The translations under genes were made by a program, and so were the position numbers. Positions 1 through 8,526 of a DNA stretch of 64,000 nucleotides are shown piece after piece (within the stretch, counting starts at the first letter, position 1; each line of letters begins with the position of its first letter). The notes under the pieces are model-generated. The model saw only the letters and a list, made by a program, of their open reading frames with translations, was not told where the DNA came from and made no database searches. The stretch comes from CAYOEV01 sp964403075. GTDB lineage: Bacteria; Bacteroidota; Bacteroidia; Cytophagales; Cyclobacteriaceae. The stretch lies in the NCBI GenBank assembly GCA_964403075.1, contig CAYOEV010000011.1:14113-78112 (forward strand), in the 5' to 3' direction.

Positions 1-203
1 ACTACGGGGTGGTCCTGAAATGGAACGACTGGGAGGCGCTTCACGAGCGCATCATGGCATTTGGTATTCCATTTCTCGTGCCCTCTTACATTCGCTTTGA
101 AGGTGAGTCAGGAGAGCAAGGCACTTATTTTATCAAAGACCCCACGGGAAATATACTGGAATTCAAAAGTTTTAAGCAAATGGATCAGCTATTTGCCAAA
201 TAG
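1..203 (+). CDS. VOC-family (glyoxalase-fold) protein, C-terminal part
   Basis: The reading frame is open through the left edge of the window, so only about 66 C-terminal residues are present. The tail carries the pattern GTYFIKDPTGNILEFKSFK, which is the last beta strand of a vicinal-oxygen-chelate domain: the D-P-x-G-N-x-x-E/F segment supplies the final metal-binding glutamate in glyoxalase, dioxygenase and fosfomycin-resistance relatives. The upstream residues GVVLKWNDWEAL fit the small stand-alone VOC proteins of about 130-150 aa that are common in bacteria and mostly uncharacterised. The substrate cannot be told from this piece. A GTG at position 9 could be read as a start, but the family alignment says the true start lies outside the window. 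Confidence 0.75.
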   Translation, partial: YGVVLKWNDWEALHERIMAFGIPFLVPSYIRFEGESGEQGTYFIKDPTGNILEFKSFKQMDQLFAK

Positions 204-241
204 CGTAAGTTCACTGATCACAACACCTTTTTCTGTGGGTG

Positions 242-1003
242 TCAGCTTTCAACGACCAGTCCATCGTAGGCAATGGCTACACCTTCAGGTAATTCTGTTT
301 CTACTTCCCGATGTAGGCCCATGTTGTGACTTATGTGCGTGAGATAGGTGTTTTCCGCCTGAATTTCCCCGGCAAAATCTATGGCTTCCTGCAGGGTAAG
401 GTGACTGATGTGAGGCTCTTTCTGCAGGGCATTTAACACCAATATTCTGCTACCTTTTATCTTTTCTTTTTCTTCCGGAGCAATGGTCTTGCAATCGGTG
501 ATGTAGGTAAAGTCATAGATTCTAAACCCCAATACGGACAATTTGAAGTGCATGACTTCAATGGGTAGCACTGGCGTTTGGCCTACCCGAAAAGGCTCTT
601 TATCAATTTCATGGATTTCGATTTGCGGGATGCCCGGGTATTTGTCTTTCCTAAACACATAGGCAAACTCTTGCGCAAGCTGGTCGAATACTTCCCTGCT
701 CCCATACAGCGGCATCTCCCTATGTTGTTTGAAATTGTAGCTGCGTATGTCGTCCATACCCGCCGTATGGTCCTTGTGTGCATGGGTAAAAAGCACGGCG
801 TCCAATCGGTCTACACGCTCCCGAAGCATCTGCTGGCGAAAATCAGGACCGGTATCAACCACCAAACTCTGTCCGTCTACTTCCACATGAATGGAGGATC
901 GAAGCCTATTGTCTCTAAAATCCAGGGATTGGCATGTGGGACACGCACAGCCAATCACGGGAACACCCTGGGAGGTACCGGTGCCCAAAAAGGTAATTTT
1001 CAA
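242..1003 (-). CDS. MBL-fold metallohydrolase, PhnP-like
   Basis: Metallo-beta-lactamase-fold hydrolase of 253 aa. The N-terminus reads MKITFLGTGTSQGVPVIGC, with a CxCxxC cluster (C19, C21, C24) like the structural zinc site of PhnP, and the metal-binding THAHKDH motif follows near residue 75. PhnP itself is a cyclic-phosphate phosphodiesterase; no other phn gene is nearby, so the substrate here is open. The start codon is TTG: it gives the canonical family N-terminus and overlaps the stop of the upstream gene by four bases (TTGA), and no ATG lies in a plausible place. It is the last gene of a four-gene minus-strand operon with a hybrid kinase and a response regulator. Likely cytoplasmic; no signal peptide is seen. 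Confidence 0.85.
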   Translation of the reverse strand: MKITFLGTGTSQGVPVIGCACPTCQSLDFRDNRLRSSIHVEVDGQSLVVDTGPDFRQQMLRERVDRLDAVLFTHAHKDHTAGMDDIRSYNFKQHREMPLYGSREVFDQLAQEFAYVFRKDKYPGIPQIEIHEIDKEPFRVGQTPVLPIEVMHFKLSVLGFRIYDFTYITDCKTIAPEEKEKIKGSRILVLNALQKEPHISHLTLQEAIDFAGEIQAENTYLTHISHNMGLHREVETELPEGVAIAYDGLVVES

Positions 1004-1275
1004 AGTTCTATCTCCTTTTGTTGTAGCTGCTTCAGTAGTTTTTGATTTTTTTCACTCAATGACAGCGGATCAATAGAGATAGCCCTGATAATTTCAATCA
1101 GGCTGTTGATTTTGCCATCCAGGGAATAATACTTGTTGACGATCGCCACCTTAGATGCTCTTATCACGCAATAGCCAGACTGGAAATTTCCTTTTTCGTA
1201 GCGAAGGACGTATTCGGATTCTGACATGAGGTCCTCCAGCCTGGTTAAAAAATGTTTGGTGGATTTAATTTCCAT
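1000..1275 (-). CDS. Small protein of unknown function in sensor operon
   Basis: A 91-aa protein that I do not recognise as a named family. It is charged and lacks a signal peptide or membrane segment. The C-terminal third, SLSEKNQKLLKQLQQKEIEL, looks like a short amphipathic or coiled-coil helix. It starts 11 bases inside the end of the response-regulator gene and its stop overlaps the metallohydrolase start by four bases, so it is almost certainly translated as part of this operon. The tight coupling on both sides is the best evidence that it is real. A role in the signalling pathway or with the hydrolase is possible but is only inferred from position. Confidence 0.7.
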   Translation of the reverse strand: MEIKSTKHFLTRLEDLMSESEYVLRYEKGNFQSGYCVIRASKVAIVNKYYSLDGKINSLIEIIRAISIDPLSLSEKNQKLLKQLQQKEIEL

Positions 1276-1645
1276 GGGCCACGTAGGTATTTATAAGTTG
1301 TACCATCCGATCGTAATCAATGGGTTTTGGTAAAACATTGTTGATACCCGCTGCCTCAAACTCTTCATCCGAATAATTCTGCCCGTTACCTGTGATGGCG
1401 ATAATGGGCACATTTTTAATGGATGCCTGGAATGAATTTCTAATCTCCCGTGCACAGGTCATGCCATCCATTTTTGGCATATGGATATCCAACAAAACAA
1501 GGTCATAATTTTCTTTACTTAATGCTTTAAGCACTTCTTCACCATTTTTAACACCCTTGATGCTGTAGTGCTGTTGCTTGAGTATTCTTTTGGTTAAGTT
1601 TTGAATGACTGAGCTGTCTTCAGCCAGCAATATCCGTTTGCTCAT
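1265..1645 (-). CDS. Single-domain response regulator (CheY-like)
   Basis: A 126-aa receiver domain with no output domain. The acidic pair is E9-D10, the phospho-acceptor is D53 in LVLLDIHMPKMDG, the switch threonine is T85 in IIAITGNG and the conserved lysine is K107 in LPKPI. Such stand-alone receivers act as phosphate shuttles or bind a partner protein directly. The gene overlaps the end of the hybrid histidine kinase gene by 26 bases, which makes that kinase, with its own Hpt domain, the obvious phosphate donor. No DNA-binding output is encoded in the operon, so signalling is probably to a protein target or to a regulator elsewhere. Confidence 0.9.
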   Translation of the reverse strand: MSKRILLAEDSSVIQNLTKRILKQQHYSIKGVKNGEEVLKALSKENYDLVLLDIHMPKMDGMTCAREIRNSFQASIKNVPIIAITGNGQNYSDEEFEAAGINNVLPKPIDYDRMVQLINTYVAHGN

Positions 1646-4600
1646 TGGTACTTAATATGTTTTGACAACTTTCTTGAAATTCTTTAAAATAAGTGATTAA
1701 GGAGGCCATGTCAACTTCCAGGCCTTCAAAGTTATGTGCTTTTGTTTTCTTTTCCATGGCGGCTGCCAAACTGGCAATCTTTTCAATACCCAAGGTTCCC
1801 GAGTTACCCTTCAGCGTGTGCAAGGCCATTTGTAAGTCTTCAATGCTTGCCTTTCGAAGGTGTTTTTTGATCGATTTGAGTAACTCTTTCGTGTCGGCTT
1901 CAAAGTCGCGCAGGGATGCTCGAATCAATTCACCTCCACCATATTTTCTTAGCTGATTCAATGTGTTTTGGTTGATAACCAATTGTTGGCCAGTGTCCTG
2001 AAATTCATCCGGTGCAATGGCTTCTGGCTGGAAGCGCGTCCATTTTCTCACCATTTCTATCAGGCTGAATGCCTTGATGGGTTTTGGTAGGTAATCATCC
2101 ATCCCTTGAGAGAGAAACCGCGACATGTCATCTTCCATGGAATAGGCAGTCATGGCAACAATGGGTGGCTGTTTGATTCCCACCAGGTTCTTTATTTTCA
2201 TCATGGTCTCTACGCCATCCTTGCCTGGCATCTGAACATCCATGAAGATAAGATCAAAGTTCGATTGTATGGCGTGGGAAATGGCTTCATCTCCGTTGGC
2301 TGCCTCTAACACACGGCATCCTGCCTTGGTCAGTATTTTTGAGGCCACATTCCGGTTTACCTGGTTGTCGTCTACCACCAGCACCTTTGGGTGTTCCACC
2401 CGGAAGGTGCCCATGTGAGGTTCTTTTTGTGGTTCCTGCGCAGGAGTATCCGTGGCATCAGCACGAAAGGTGAACCAGAAGGTGCTTCCAAGTCCCGGCG
2501 TCGATACCACGCCAATTTCACCTCCCATTGCTTGAACAAGCTCTTTGGAAATAACCAAACCTAGCCCGGTGCCCTCGTAATTTTTCCGACTGGAGGCATC
2601 CAGTTGCTGAAAATTCTTAAAGAGCCTTTCCTGATCTTTTGGGGCAATGCCGATACCCGAATCTTTAATGGATACCTTGAAAAGATATTGGTGGTCCACT
2701 TTTTCTTCTACCCGTATGCTTAGATTGATGGTGCCTTTATCCCGTGAAAACTTTACAGCATTGGAGGTGAGATTCGAAAGCACCTGTATCAGCCTGGTTT
2801 CGTCTGCCAATATCCACGCTGGTAAGTGGGGGTCTAAATGGTAATAAAAAGCGTTGTTTCGTAGATGAGCAGGTTGTGAATAAAGGTCATACACTTTTTC
2901 GAAGGCTTTCACGAGATGCACAGGGGCCAACTTGAGGTCCATTTTTCCTGCTTCAATTTTCGAAAGATCAAGGATGTCATTTACAATATCCATTAAGGTC
3001 TTTGAAGACTGACGAATGGTTTGCAGATATTCGGCCTGTTCTTCATCCAGCTCGGTCAGCCCAAGCAGGTCAATCATCCCGATGATGCCATTCATGGGCG
3101 TCCTTATTTCATGACTCATATTGGCCAGGAATTGTTCTTTCACCTTAAGTGAGTGTTCGGCAATTTCCTGGGCTTTTTTAGTCGCCTGATGGGCCTCATT
3201 CAATTTGGTGATATCTCTGGCTACGCCTTCCATTTCTGTTTGGCCGTGTTCGGTGATAATCAGGCGGAGGTTAAAAAGCAATGTCAGCGGATCCCCCGCA
3301 CGTGTGGTGGCCTTGCCCTCCAGGTTAGACAGGCTTCCTTCGGTTTTTAAAGACCTGAGCAGTTCATCCATCTGCTGACCCATGTCCAGGTATTGGGTGA
3401 TTACTTTGTCCATCAATTCATTTGGATGGAAGCCGAGTACCCTTGCGCATGAAGGACTGATCATTGTTACGCGACCTTTCGTGGTACACCTGAAATAAAT
3501 ATCCTGAAATGACTCGAAAATATTTCTGAATTTTCCCTCACTCGTGCGCAATGCATCTTCTGCAGTTTTCTTTTCGGTAATATCATTGGAAATAACGGAA
3601 ATTTCCTGAACCGGTCCTTCGGCTAACTGGATAGGGTTCATAAATACCTCATGCCAGGTAATTTTTCCGGTTCGGGAGGTCAACTGGCATTGGAAATTCA
3701 GGGTGGCGCCCTCAAAACACTTGTCGTATTGAGCCCGCCAAGAGTCTCGTTCTGTCGAGGAGAGGTACTGACCAAAGGCAGTTGCTTTCGGGGTACCCAA
3801 TTCGGGATACATGCCATGGTGTAGGTAGAAGTCTTCCGAATAGTTGAGATTGAAGGAGGTCAACTCATACGCACGATTGACGGACCATATCTGGTGAGTA
3901 CTGCTTTCGAAGATGGCATGCAGGCGTGCCGCCTGATCTTGTATTTTCTGCTCGGAATACTGCCTGCCCATAGACAAACCAATTTGACCGGCTAAAAAAT
4001 CAAGTAATTCCAAATCCCGGTTGTTGTATGCCGACTGGTCGTGATAAGAAAATATGGAAAGTACGCCGGCAGGTTGATTGTTCAGATGAATGATCACACC
4101 TAACCAGATTTCAGGAAGTGCATCCATCAGGGTTCTCTTTTTCTGGTCGGCAATCTTGCGTATGCCTTCTTTGTAAATGATTACGGGTTGATTGAGGGCA
4201 ATGGTATAGGCAGATAACAGATTTTCAACGTCTCGGGAGCGATGGCTGTCTGGACCCTCATGAACGGAATATACATAATGCCAACCCAATTCTTTTTTTA
4301 AAGCAATGTTGAAATTCCTGATTCTGAATATGGCGGTGAGCTGTTCATATATCTGATTGTAAATGGTGTCCGCATTGGATTTTTTGGTAGCCAGGGACGC
4401 AATGCGATAATAAAGCGCCTGTGCTTTTTCGGTTCGGATGCGTTCGGTCACATCATAACATAGCAGCCGATAATGTACCGCATCTCGCCCTACATCTACT
4501 GACAGATGACCGTTCAGGTAGATTTGTTTTTCGTACTTGCTTACCATCACCGTCTGAAAACGGGCGGTGGATGTATGGTCTGGCTGCAAAGCAGCCAGCT

Positions 4601-4793
4601 GTTCCCGCACCATGTCGAGCTGGTCCTTCTTCACCAGTTCAATGAAAGGTTTACCTAGTACTTCTGAGCGCTCCCAGCCCAATTTCTTTAAAGCGGTTTG
4701 ATTGCTGTAGGTGACCTCGCCTTTTGAATCAAGGAAAAAGACCAGATCGCTTGAGAAATCAAATAGTGAAAATACTGCTTCGTTATCTGGCAT
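1620..4793 (-). CDS. Hybrid sensor histidine kinase (PAS-GAF-PAS-PAS-HisKA-HATPase-REC-Hpt)
   Basis: A 1057-aa multidomain kinase. In order I read a PAS domain (about 5-118), a GAF-like domain (about 125-280), two further PAS/PAC domains (about 290-410 and 420-535), HisKA with the phospho-histidine H561 in FLANMSHEIRTPMNGIIG, a HATPase with N box (NLTSNAVKFS) and G boxes (DSGIGI, GTGLGL), a receiver with D852 in IFMDVQMPG, and an Hpt domain with H992 in ALHTLKGNSG. All phosphorelay residues are intact. There is no signal peptide or membrane segment, so it is a cytoplasmic sensor that probably reads a small ligand or redox state through PAS/GAF. It is the first gene of the operon and faces miaA across an 82-base divergent spacer. 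Confidence 0.93.
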   Translation of the reverse strand: MPDNEAVFSLFDFSSDLVFFLDSKGEVTYSNQTALKKLGWERSEVLGKPFIELVKKDQLDMVREQLAALQPDHTSTARFQTVMVSKYEKQIYLNGHLSVDVGRDAVHYRLLCYDVTERIRTEKAQALYYRIASLATKKSNADTIYNQIYEQLTAIFRIRNFNIALKKELGWHYVYSVHEGPDSHRSRDVENLLSAYTIALNQPVIIYKEGIRKIADQKKRTLMDALPEIWLGVIIHLNNQPAGVLSIFSYHDQSAYNNRDLELLDFLAGQIGLSMGRQYSEQKIQDQAARLHAIFESSTHQIWSVNRAYELTSFNLNYSEDFYLHHGMYPELGTPKATAFGQYLSSTERDSWRAQYDKCFEGATLNFQCQLTSRTGKITWHEVFMNPIQLAEGPVQEISVISNDITEKKTAEDALRTSEGKFRNIFESFQDIYFRCTTKGRVTMISPSCARVLGFHPNELMDKVITQYLDMGQQMDELLRSLKTEGSLSNLEGKATTRAGDPLTLLFNLRLIITEHGQTEMEGVARDITKLNEAHQATKKAQEIAEHSLKVKEQFLANMSHEIRTPMNGIIGMIDLLGLTELDEEQAEYLQTIRQSSKTLMDIVNDILDLSKIEAGKMDLKLAPVHLVKAFEKVYDLYSQPAHLRNNAFYYHLDPHLPAWILADETRLIQVLSNLTSNAVKFSRDKGTINLSIRVEEKVDHQYLFKVSIKDSGIGIAPKDQERLFKNFQQLDASSRKNYEGTGLGLVISKELVQAMGGEIGVVSTPGLGSTFWFTFRADATDTPAQEPQKEPHMGTFRVEHPKVLVVDDNQVNRNVASKILTKAGCRVLEAANGDEAISHAIQSNFDLIFMDVQMPGKDGVETMMKIKNLVGIKQPPIVAMTAYSMEDDMSRFLSQGMDDYLPKPIKAFSLIEMVRKWTRFQPEAIAPDEFQDTGQQLVINQNTLNQLRKYGGGELIRASLRDFEADTKELLKSIKKHLRKASIEDLQMALHTLKGNSGTLGIEKIASLAAAMEKKTKAHNFEGLEVDMASLITYFKEFQESCQNILSTNEQTDIAG

Positions 4794-4875
4794 GGTCCTC
4801 GTTTGGTAAAGTGAATGTGATGAGCATTTCCTAACCTTTGTTTAAAATTACCTATTAAATAAGCAATGGTAAGTT

Positions 4876-5790
4876 TTGGATGAGGCGGTATTAATTACTT
4901 TGGTCGGACCCACCGCGGTTGGTAAAACGGACTTGGCCATAGACCTGGCCATGCGGCTGCATGCACCCATTTTATCTATGGACTCACGCCAAATCTATCG
5001 CGAAATGAAGATAGGTACGGCCAAACCCTCTGAAGGACAACTTAGTCAGGTCTCACACTACTTCATCAATTCACACTCTATTCACGACTATTTCAGTGCA
5101 GGCGCCTTCGAGCGAGAGGCACTGGCTCGATTGGAAGTGCTTTTTAGTAAGCATCCACATGTCATCGCTGTGGGCGGTTCCGGTTTGTATTATAAAGCCC
5201 TGACCGAAGGTTTGGATGACATGCCCAGCATAGACAACCAGGTACGCGATCAACTCATTCATGAATTTCACCAGCACGGCTTGACACCGCTGCTGTATGA
5301 ATTAAGAAAGAATGACCCGGATTATTACCACCAGATCGATTCAAATAATCATCAGCGGGTTATCCGGGCGCTTGAAGTCATTAGGGCTACTGGCAAACCG
5401 TTCAGCGATTTTCGCGGCAAACAGCCAAAAGCAGTGGCCCGACCCTTCAAAATCAAAAAGGTGGGAATAGAAATGGAACGTGAGCGATTAAATGCACGCA
5501 TAGACCGGCGCATGGATGGAATGATTGCCTCAGGCTTGTTTGATGAGGCCAAATCCCTGCACACCTTCAAGTATTTGAACGCCCTGCAAACGGTTGGATA
5601 CCAGGAAATATTTGACTTTTTAGATGGCGCCTACAGCCGCGATGAGGCGGAACGTTTGCTGAGAAGAAATACCAGACGGTTTGCAAAGCGCCAGATGACC
5701 TGGTTTAAGCGAGACGAAGACATCAAATGGTTTGAGGCGCCTGTCTCAGTAGAGGAGATTTTGGTTTCTTTGCAGCTTCATGAATCGTAA
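4876..5790 (+). CDS. miaA: tRNA dimethylallyltransferase MiaA
   Basis: Transfers a dimethylallyl group to adenosine 37 of tRNAs that read codons starting with U. The P-loop GPTAVGKT is at residues 11-18, followed by the family signatures MDSRQIYREMKIGTAKPS and VGGSGLYYKALTEG, and by the C-terminal NTRRFAKRQMTWFKRD. Length 304 aa is normal. The start is TTG at 4876: an in-frame stop lies two codons upstream and no ATG is available before the P-loop; the nearby ATG at 4866 is in another frame. The end overlaps the next glycosyltransferase gene by 11 bases, so miaA seems to head the surface-glycan gene block, probably by chance of operon structure rather than shared function. Confidence 0.95.
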   Translation: MDEAVLITLVGPTAVGKTDLAIDLAMRLHAPILSMDSRQIYREMKIGTAKPSEGQLSQVSHYFINSHSIHDYFSAGAFEREALARLEVLFSKHPHVIAVGGSGLYYKALTEGLDDMPSIDNQVRDQLIHEFHQHGLTPLLYELRKNDPDYYHQIDSNNHQRVIRALEVIRATGKPFSDFRGKQPKAVARPFKIKKVGIEMERERLNARIDRRMDGMIASGLFDEAKSLHTFKYLNALQTVGYQEIFDFLDGAYSRDEAERLLRRNTRRFAKRQMTWFKRDEDIKWFEAPVSVEEILVSLQLHES

Positions 5791-7081
5791 GATTTTAATT
5801 GTTACTTACTATTGGCCACCTAGTGGAGGCGTAGGCACCCAACGTTGGATGCATTTTGCCAAGCAATTGGCGGCAAATGGATGGGTGCCCATTGTATACA
5901 CACCTGAAAACCCCCAGTTCTCTATCAAAGACCCTTCTCTATTGTCGGAAGTGGCTCAACTGACCACCTATCGCACGACCATTTGGGAACCTTTCAATCT
6001 GTTTCACAAAATCACTGGAGGTAAGGAAAAAGGACAGGTTAAGCAGGGCCTGATCATGGAGAAATCTAAACCCTCCCTGAAGGACCAGCTGGTAATCTGG
6101 TTACGAGGCAATCTGATGATTCCGGACCCCAGAAAATTTTGGGTCAAAAAGTCCATACGCTTTTTAACGCAGTTGCAGCAAGAGGAAAACTTTTCGCACG
6201 TGATCACCACCGGTCCTCCTCATAGCATGCACCTGATTGGTCTGGGTTTGAAGCATAAGCTACCCAACATGCATTGGCTGGCCGATTTTCGGGATCCATG
6301 GTCTGCCTGGGACGTCTTGCCCAAGTTAAAGGCTGGGCGCCTTGCCATGTACCGTCATAGAATGCTCGAGAAAAAGGTTTTACAATTTGCAGATGACGTG
6401 TTGACTGTCAGCCACCAGCTTGCACAAGACCTTTCGGGAAAGGGTATGAAACGTGAAGTGCATGTGCTGCACAATGGCATTAGCTATCCATTCATACATA
6501 CGAAAGCGCTGTCCGGACAGTATATACTGGGATATTTTGGTATGCTCAATGCTTTACGAAACCCTACTGCACTCTGGCAGGCGCTGGATGACTATTGTGA
6601 GGCTCATTCGGATTTTCGCGAACGCTTCGAACTGAGGTTGGGTGGTATTGTTAGTGATGCTATACTGAATGAGTTAAAGTCATTTAGGCATTTAGGGGAG
6701 AAGGTGAATTATTTAGGTTATTTATCCCACGGGGAATTACAGACCGCCTATGCACAATGTAATGCCTTGTTGCTGTTGCTGAATAAATCTGACAATGCCC
6801 GTTGGATTCTACCCGTTAAGTTTTTTGAATACCTATCGGCCAACCGGTGGATACTTGCGCTGGGTCCAAAGAATAGTGATTTAGACCTTTTGATGAGGGG
6901 CAAAGAAGTTGGGAGTTTGATTGATTTCGATGATCCGGAAGGTATTCGTGATTGGTTGGATAAATGGCATAGAAAGGGATGGAAGGTAGCAAGTCAGGAC
7001 GCCCGCAGCTTGTTGAATAGGTTTTCCCATGAAAATCTGGTTAAAGACCTGATGAAAATATTGGCACATGACAAAAATTAA
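5780..7081 (+). CDS. Glycosyltransferase, GT4-like (GT-B fold)
   Basis: A 433-aa protein with the N-terminal Rossmann start KILIVTYYWPPSGGVGTQRW, where the glycine-rich turn binds acceptor or donor, and a C-terminal half with YFGMLNALRNPTALWQAL and KFFEYLSANRWILALGP, which matches the sugar-nucleotide binding half of GT-B enzymes. It most likely adds a sugar to a surface polysaccharide; the sugar is unknown. No membrane segment is obvious, so it would act on the cytoplasmic membrane face. The gene overlaps miaA by 11 bases and the following oxidoreductase by 14 bases, so it belongs to the sugar-biosynthesis operon that follows. Confidence 0.85.
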   Translation: MNRKILIVTYYWPPSGGVGTQRWMHFAKQLAANGWVPIVYTPENPQFSIKDPSLLSEVAQLTTYRTTIWEPFNLFHKITGGKEKGQVKQGLIMEKSKPSLKDQLVIWLRGNLMIPDPRKFWVKKSIRFLTQLQQEENFSHVITTGPPHSMHLIGLGLKHKLPNMHWLADFRDPWSAWDVLPKLKAGRLAMYRHRMLEKKVLQFADDVLTVSHQLAQDLSGKGMKREVHVLHNGISYPFIHTKALSGQYILGYFGMLNALRNPTALWQALDDYCEAHSDFRERFELRLGGIVSDAILNELKSFRHLGEKVNYLGYLSHGELQTAYAQCNALLLLLNKSDNARWILPVKFFEYLSANRWILALGPKNSDLDLLMRGKEVGSLIDFDDPEGIRDWLDKWHRKGWKVASQDARSLLNRFSHENLVKDLMKILAHDKN

Positions 7082-8078
7082 GGTTGGAATAATCGGTTGT
7101 GGACGAATTGCGCAACGACACGCAGGACATGTTCAGCGTTTAGGCCAGTTGGTGGCTGCCTACGATATCTTACCAGAACGGGCTCAGAACCTGACAGCCA
7201 GCTTTGGTGGCACCGCTTATGCTGAATTAAAAGATTACTTAGGAGCCGATATGGACATTGTGGCTGTTTGCTCTCCAAACGGCCTCCATGCCACACATAC
7301 CATAGCTGCACTTCAGGCCGGTTATCATGTGTTGTGTGAAAAGCCCATGGCCATTTGCGTGTCGGATGCGGAAGAAATGATACTGAATGCCGAAAAATCG
7401 GATAAAAAGTTGTTTGTCGTCAAACAAAACCGCTACAATCCGGCTGTAGTCATCGTAAAGGAATTACTGGAAAAGCATGCACTCGGCAGGATTTTTAGTG
7501 TCCAGTTGAATTGCTTTTGGAATCGGAACGAACAATACTACAGCCAATCGGATTGGAAGGGTTCGCGAAAAATGGATGGGGGCACATTGTTTACACAATT
7601 TTCTCACTTTATTGACTTGCTCTATTGGATGCTGGGTGACGTGGAGTCGGTACAAGGTTTTGCGGGCAATTACAACCATCATGATATCATAGATTTTGAG
7701 GATACCGGGGTCATTACGTTGAAATTCCGAAAAGGAACCCTGGGAACCATCAACTACACCGTCAATGCCTACAATAAAAATATGGAAGGCTCCATTACTT
7801 TATTTGGGGAAAAGGGCACAGTGAAAATAGGTGGACAGTATTTGAATAAATTGGAATACCAGGAAATGGCAGGTGAAGCCATTGGAGAGTTGCCCCCCGG
7901 CAACCCTGCCAACGAATATGGGGAATACCAGGGGTCGATGTCAAACCATGACCGTGTGTACGAGAACGTCATTGACAGTCTTTTAAATGAGGCCCCCATT
8001 GCCACCACAGGGCTTGAAGGACTTAAAACGGTGAGGATTATTGAGAATATTTACCAAACGCTTACCTATGTTGAATGA
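7068..8078 (+). CDS. Gfo/Idh/MocA oxidoreductase, WbpB/WlbA-like
   Basis: An NAD-dependent sugar dehydrogenase of 336 aa. The nucleotide-binding motif GCGRIA is at residues 10-15; the catalytic E91-K92-P motif is in YHVLCEKPMA; and H180 and D183 sit in FSHFIDLLYW. The combination with an adjacent hexapeptide acetyltransferase and a DegT aminotransferase is the gene set known from WbpB-WbpD-WbpE (Pseudomonas) and WlbA-WlbB-WlbC (Bordetella). These convert UDP-GlcNAc-uronate through a 3-keto intermediate to UDP-2,3-diacetamido-glucuronate. By that analogy this enzyme would oxidise C3. The substrate assignment is inference from the neighbours; other 3-keto sugar roles are possible. Confidence 0.82.
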   Translation: MTKIKVGIIGCGRIAQRHAGHVQRLGQLVAAYDILPERAQNLTASFGGTAYAELKDYLGADMDIVAVCSPNGLHATHTIAALQAGYHVLCEKPMAICVSDAEEMILNAEKSDKKLFVVKQNRYNPAVVIVKELLEKHALGRIFSVQLNCFWNRNEQYYSQSDWKGSRKMDGGTLFTQFSHFIDLLYWMLGDVESVQGFAGNYNHHDIIDFEDTGVITLKFRKGTLGTINYTVNAYNKNMEGSITLFGEKGTVKIGGQYLNKLEYQEMAGEAIGELPPGNPANEYGEYQGSMSNHDRVYENVIDSLLNEAPIATTGLEGLKTVRIIENIYQTLTYVE

Positions 8079-8526
8079 AAAACAGATCGGCATCAGAGGT
8101 GTGACTTTCGGAGAAGATGTGACAATTATTCATCCGGTAAACCTCTATGGATGTGAAGTGGGGGATAAGGTGTTCATTGGACCCTTTGTCGAGATTCAAA
8201 AGAATGTAAAGATCGGGGCACGTACACGGGTACAATCGCATTCATTCATTTGTGAGCTGGTAACCATTGGGCAGGATTGTTTCATCGGCCATGGCGTTAT
8301 GTTTGTGAACGACCTATTTAAAAAAGGGGGTCCAGCAGGAGGAGACCCTAACAACTGGAAAGAAACGAATATAGGAAACCGGGTATCCATCGGATCAAAT
8401 GCGACCATACTCGCGGTGAATATTGTGGATGGCGTGGTGATAGGCGCAGGTGCGGTGGTCACCCATGACATTGGTGAGAAGGGAATTTATGCCGGTAATC
8501 CGGCCAAAAAGATACGTGCGCTATGA
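8068..8526 (+). CDS. Hexapeptide-repeat N-acetyltransferase, WbpD/WlbB-like
   Basis: A left-handed beta-helix acetyltransferase of 152 aa. Repeats of the I-G-x-x-x form are clear (VGDKVFIGPFVEIQKNVKIG, IGNRVSIGSNATIL, VVIGAGAVVTHDI), followed by the usual tail GIYAGNPAKKIRAL. In the proposed pathway it would acetylate the 3-amino group made by the aminotransferase encoded next. I chose ATG 8068, which overlaps the dehydrogenase stop by 11 bases; a TTG at 8041 in the same frame would add nine residues that look unlike the family. The stop overlaps the aminotransferase start as ATGA, so translation is coupled. Confidence 0.85.
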   Translation: MLNEKQIGIRGVTFGEDVTIIHPVNLYGCEVGDKVFIGPFVEIQKNVKIGARTRVQSHSFICELVTIGQDCFIGHGVMFVNDLFKKGGPAGGDPNNWKETNIGNRVSIGSNATILAVNIVDGVVIGAGAVVTHDIGEKGIYAGNPAKKIRAL

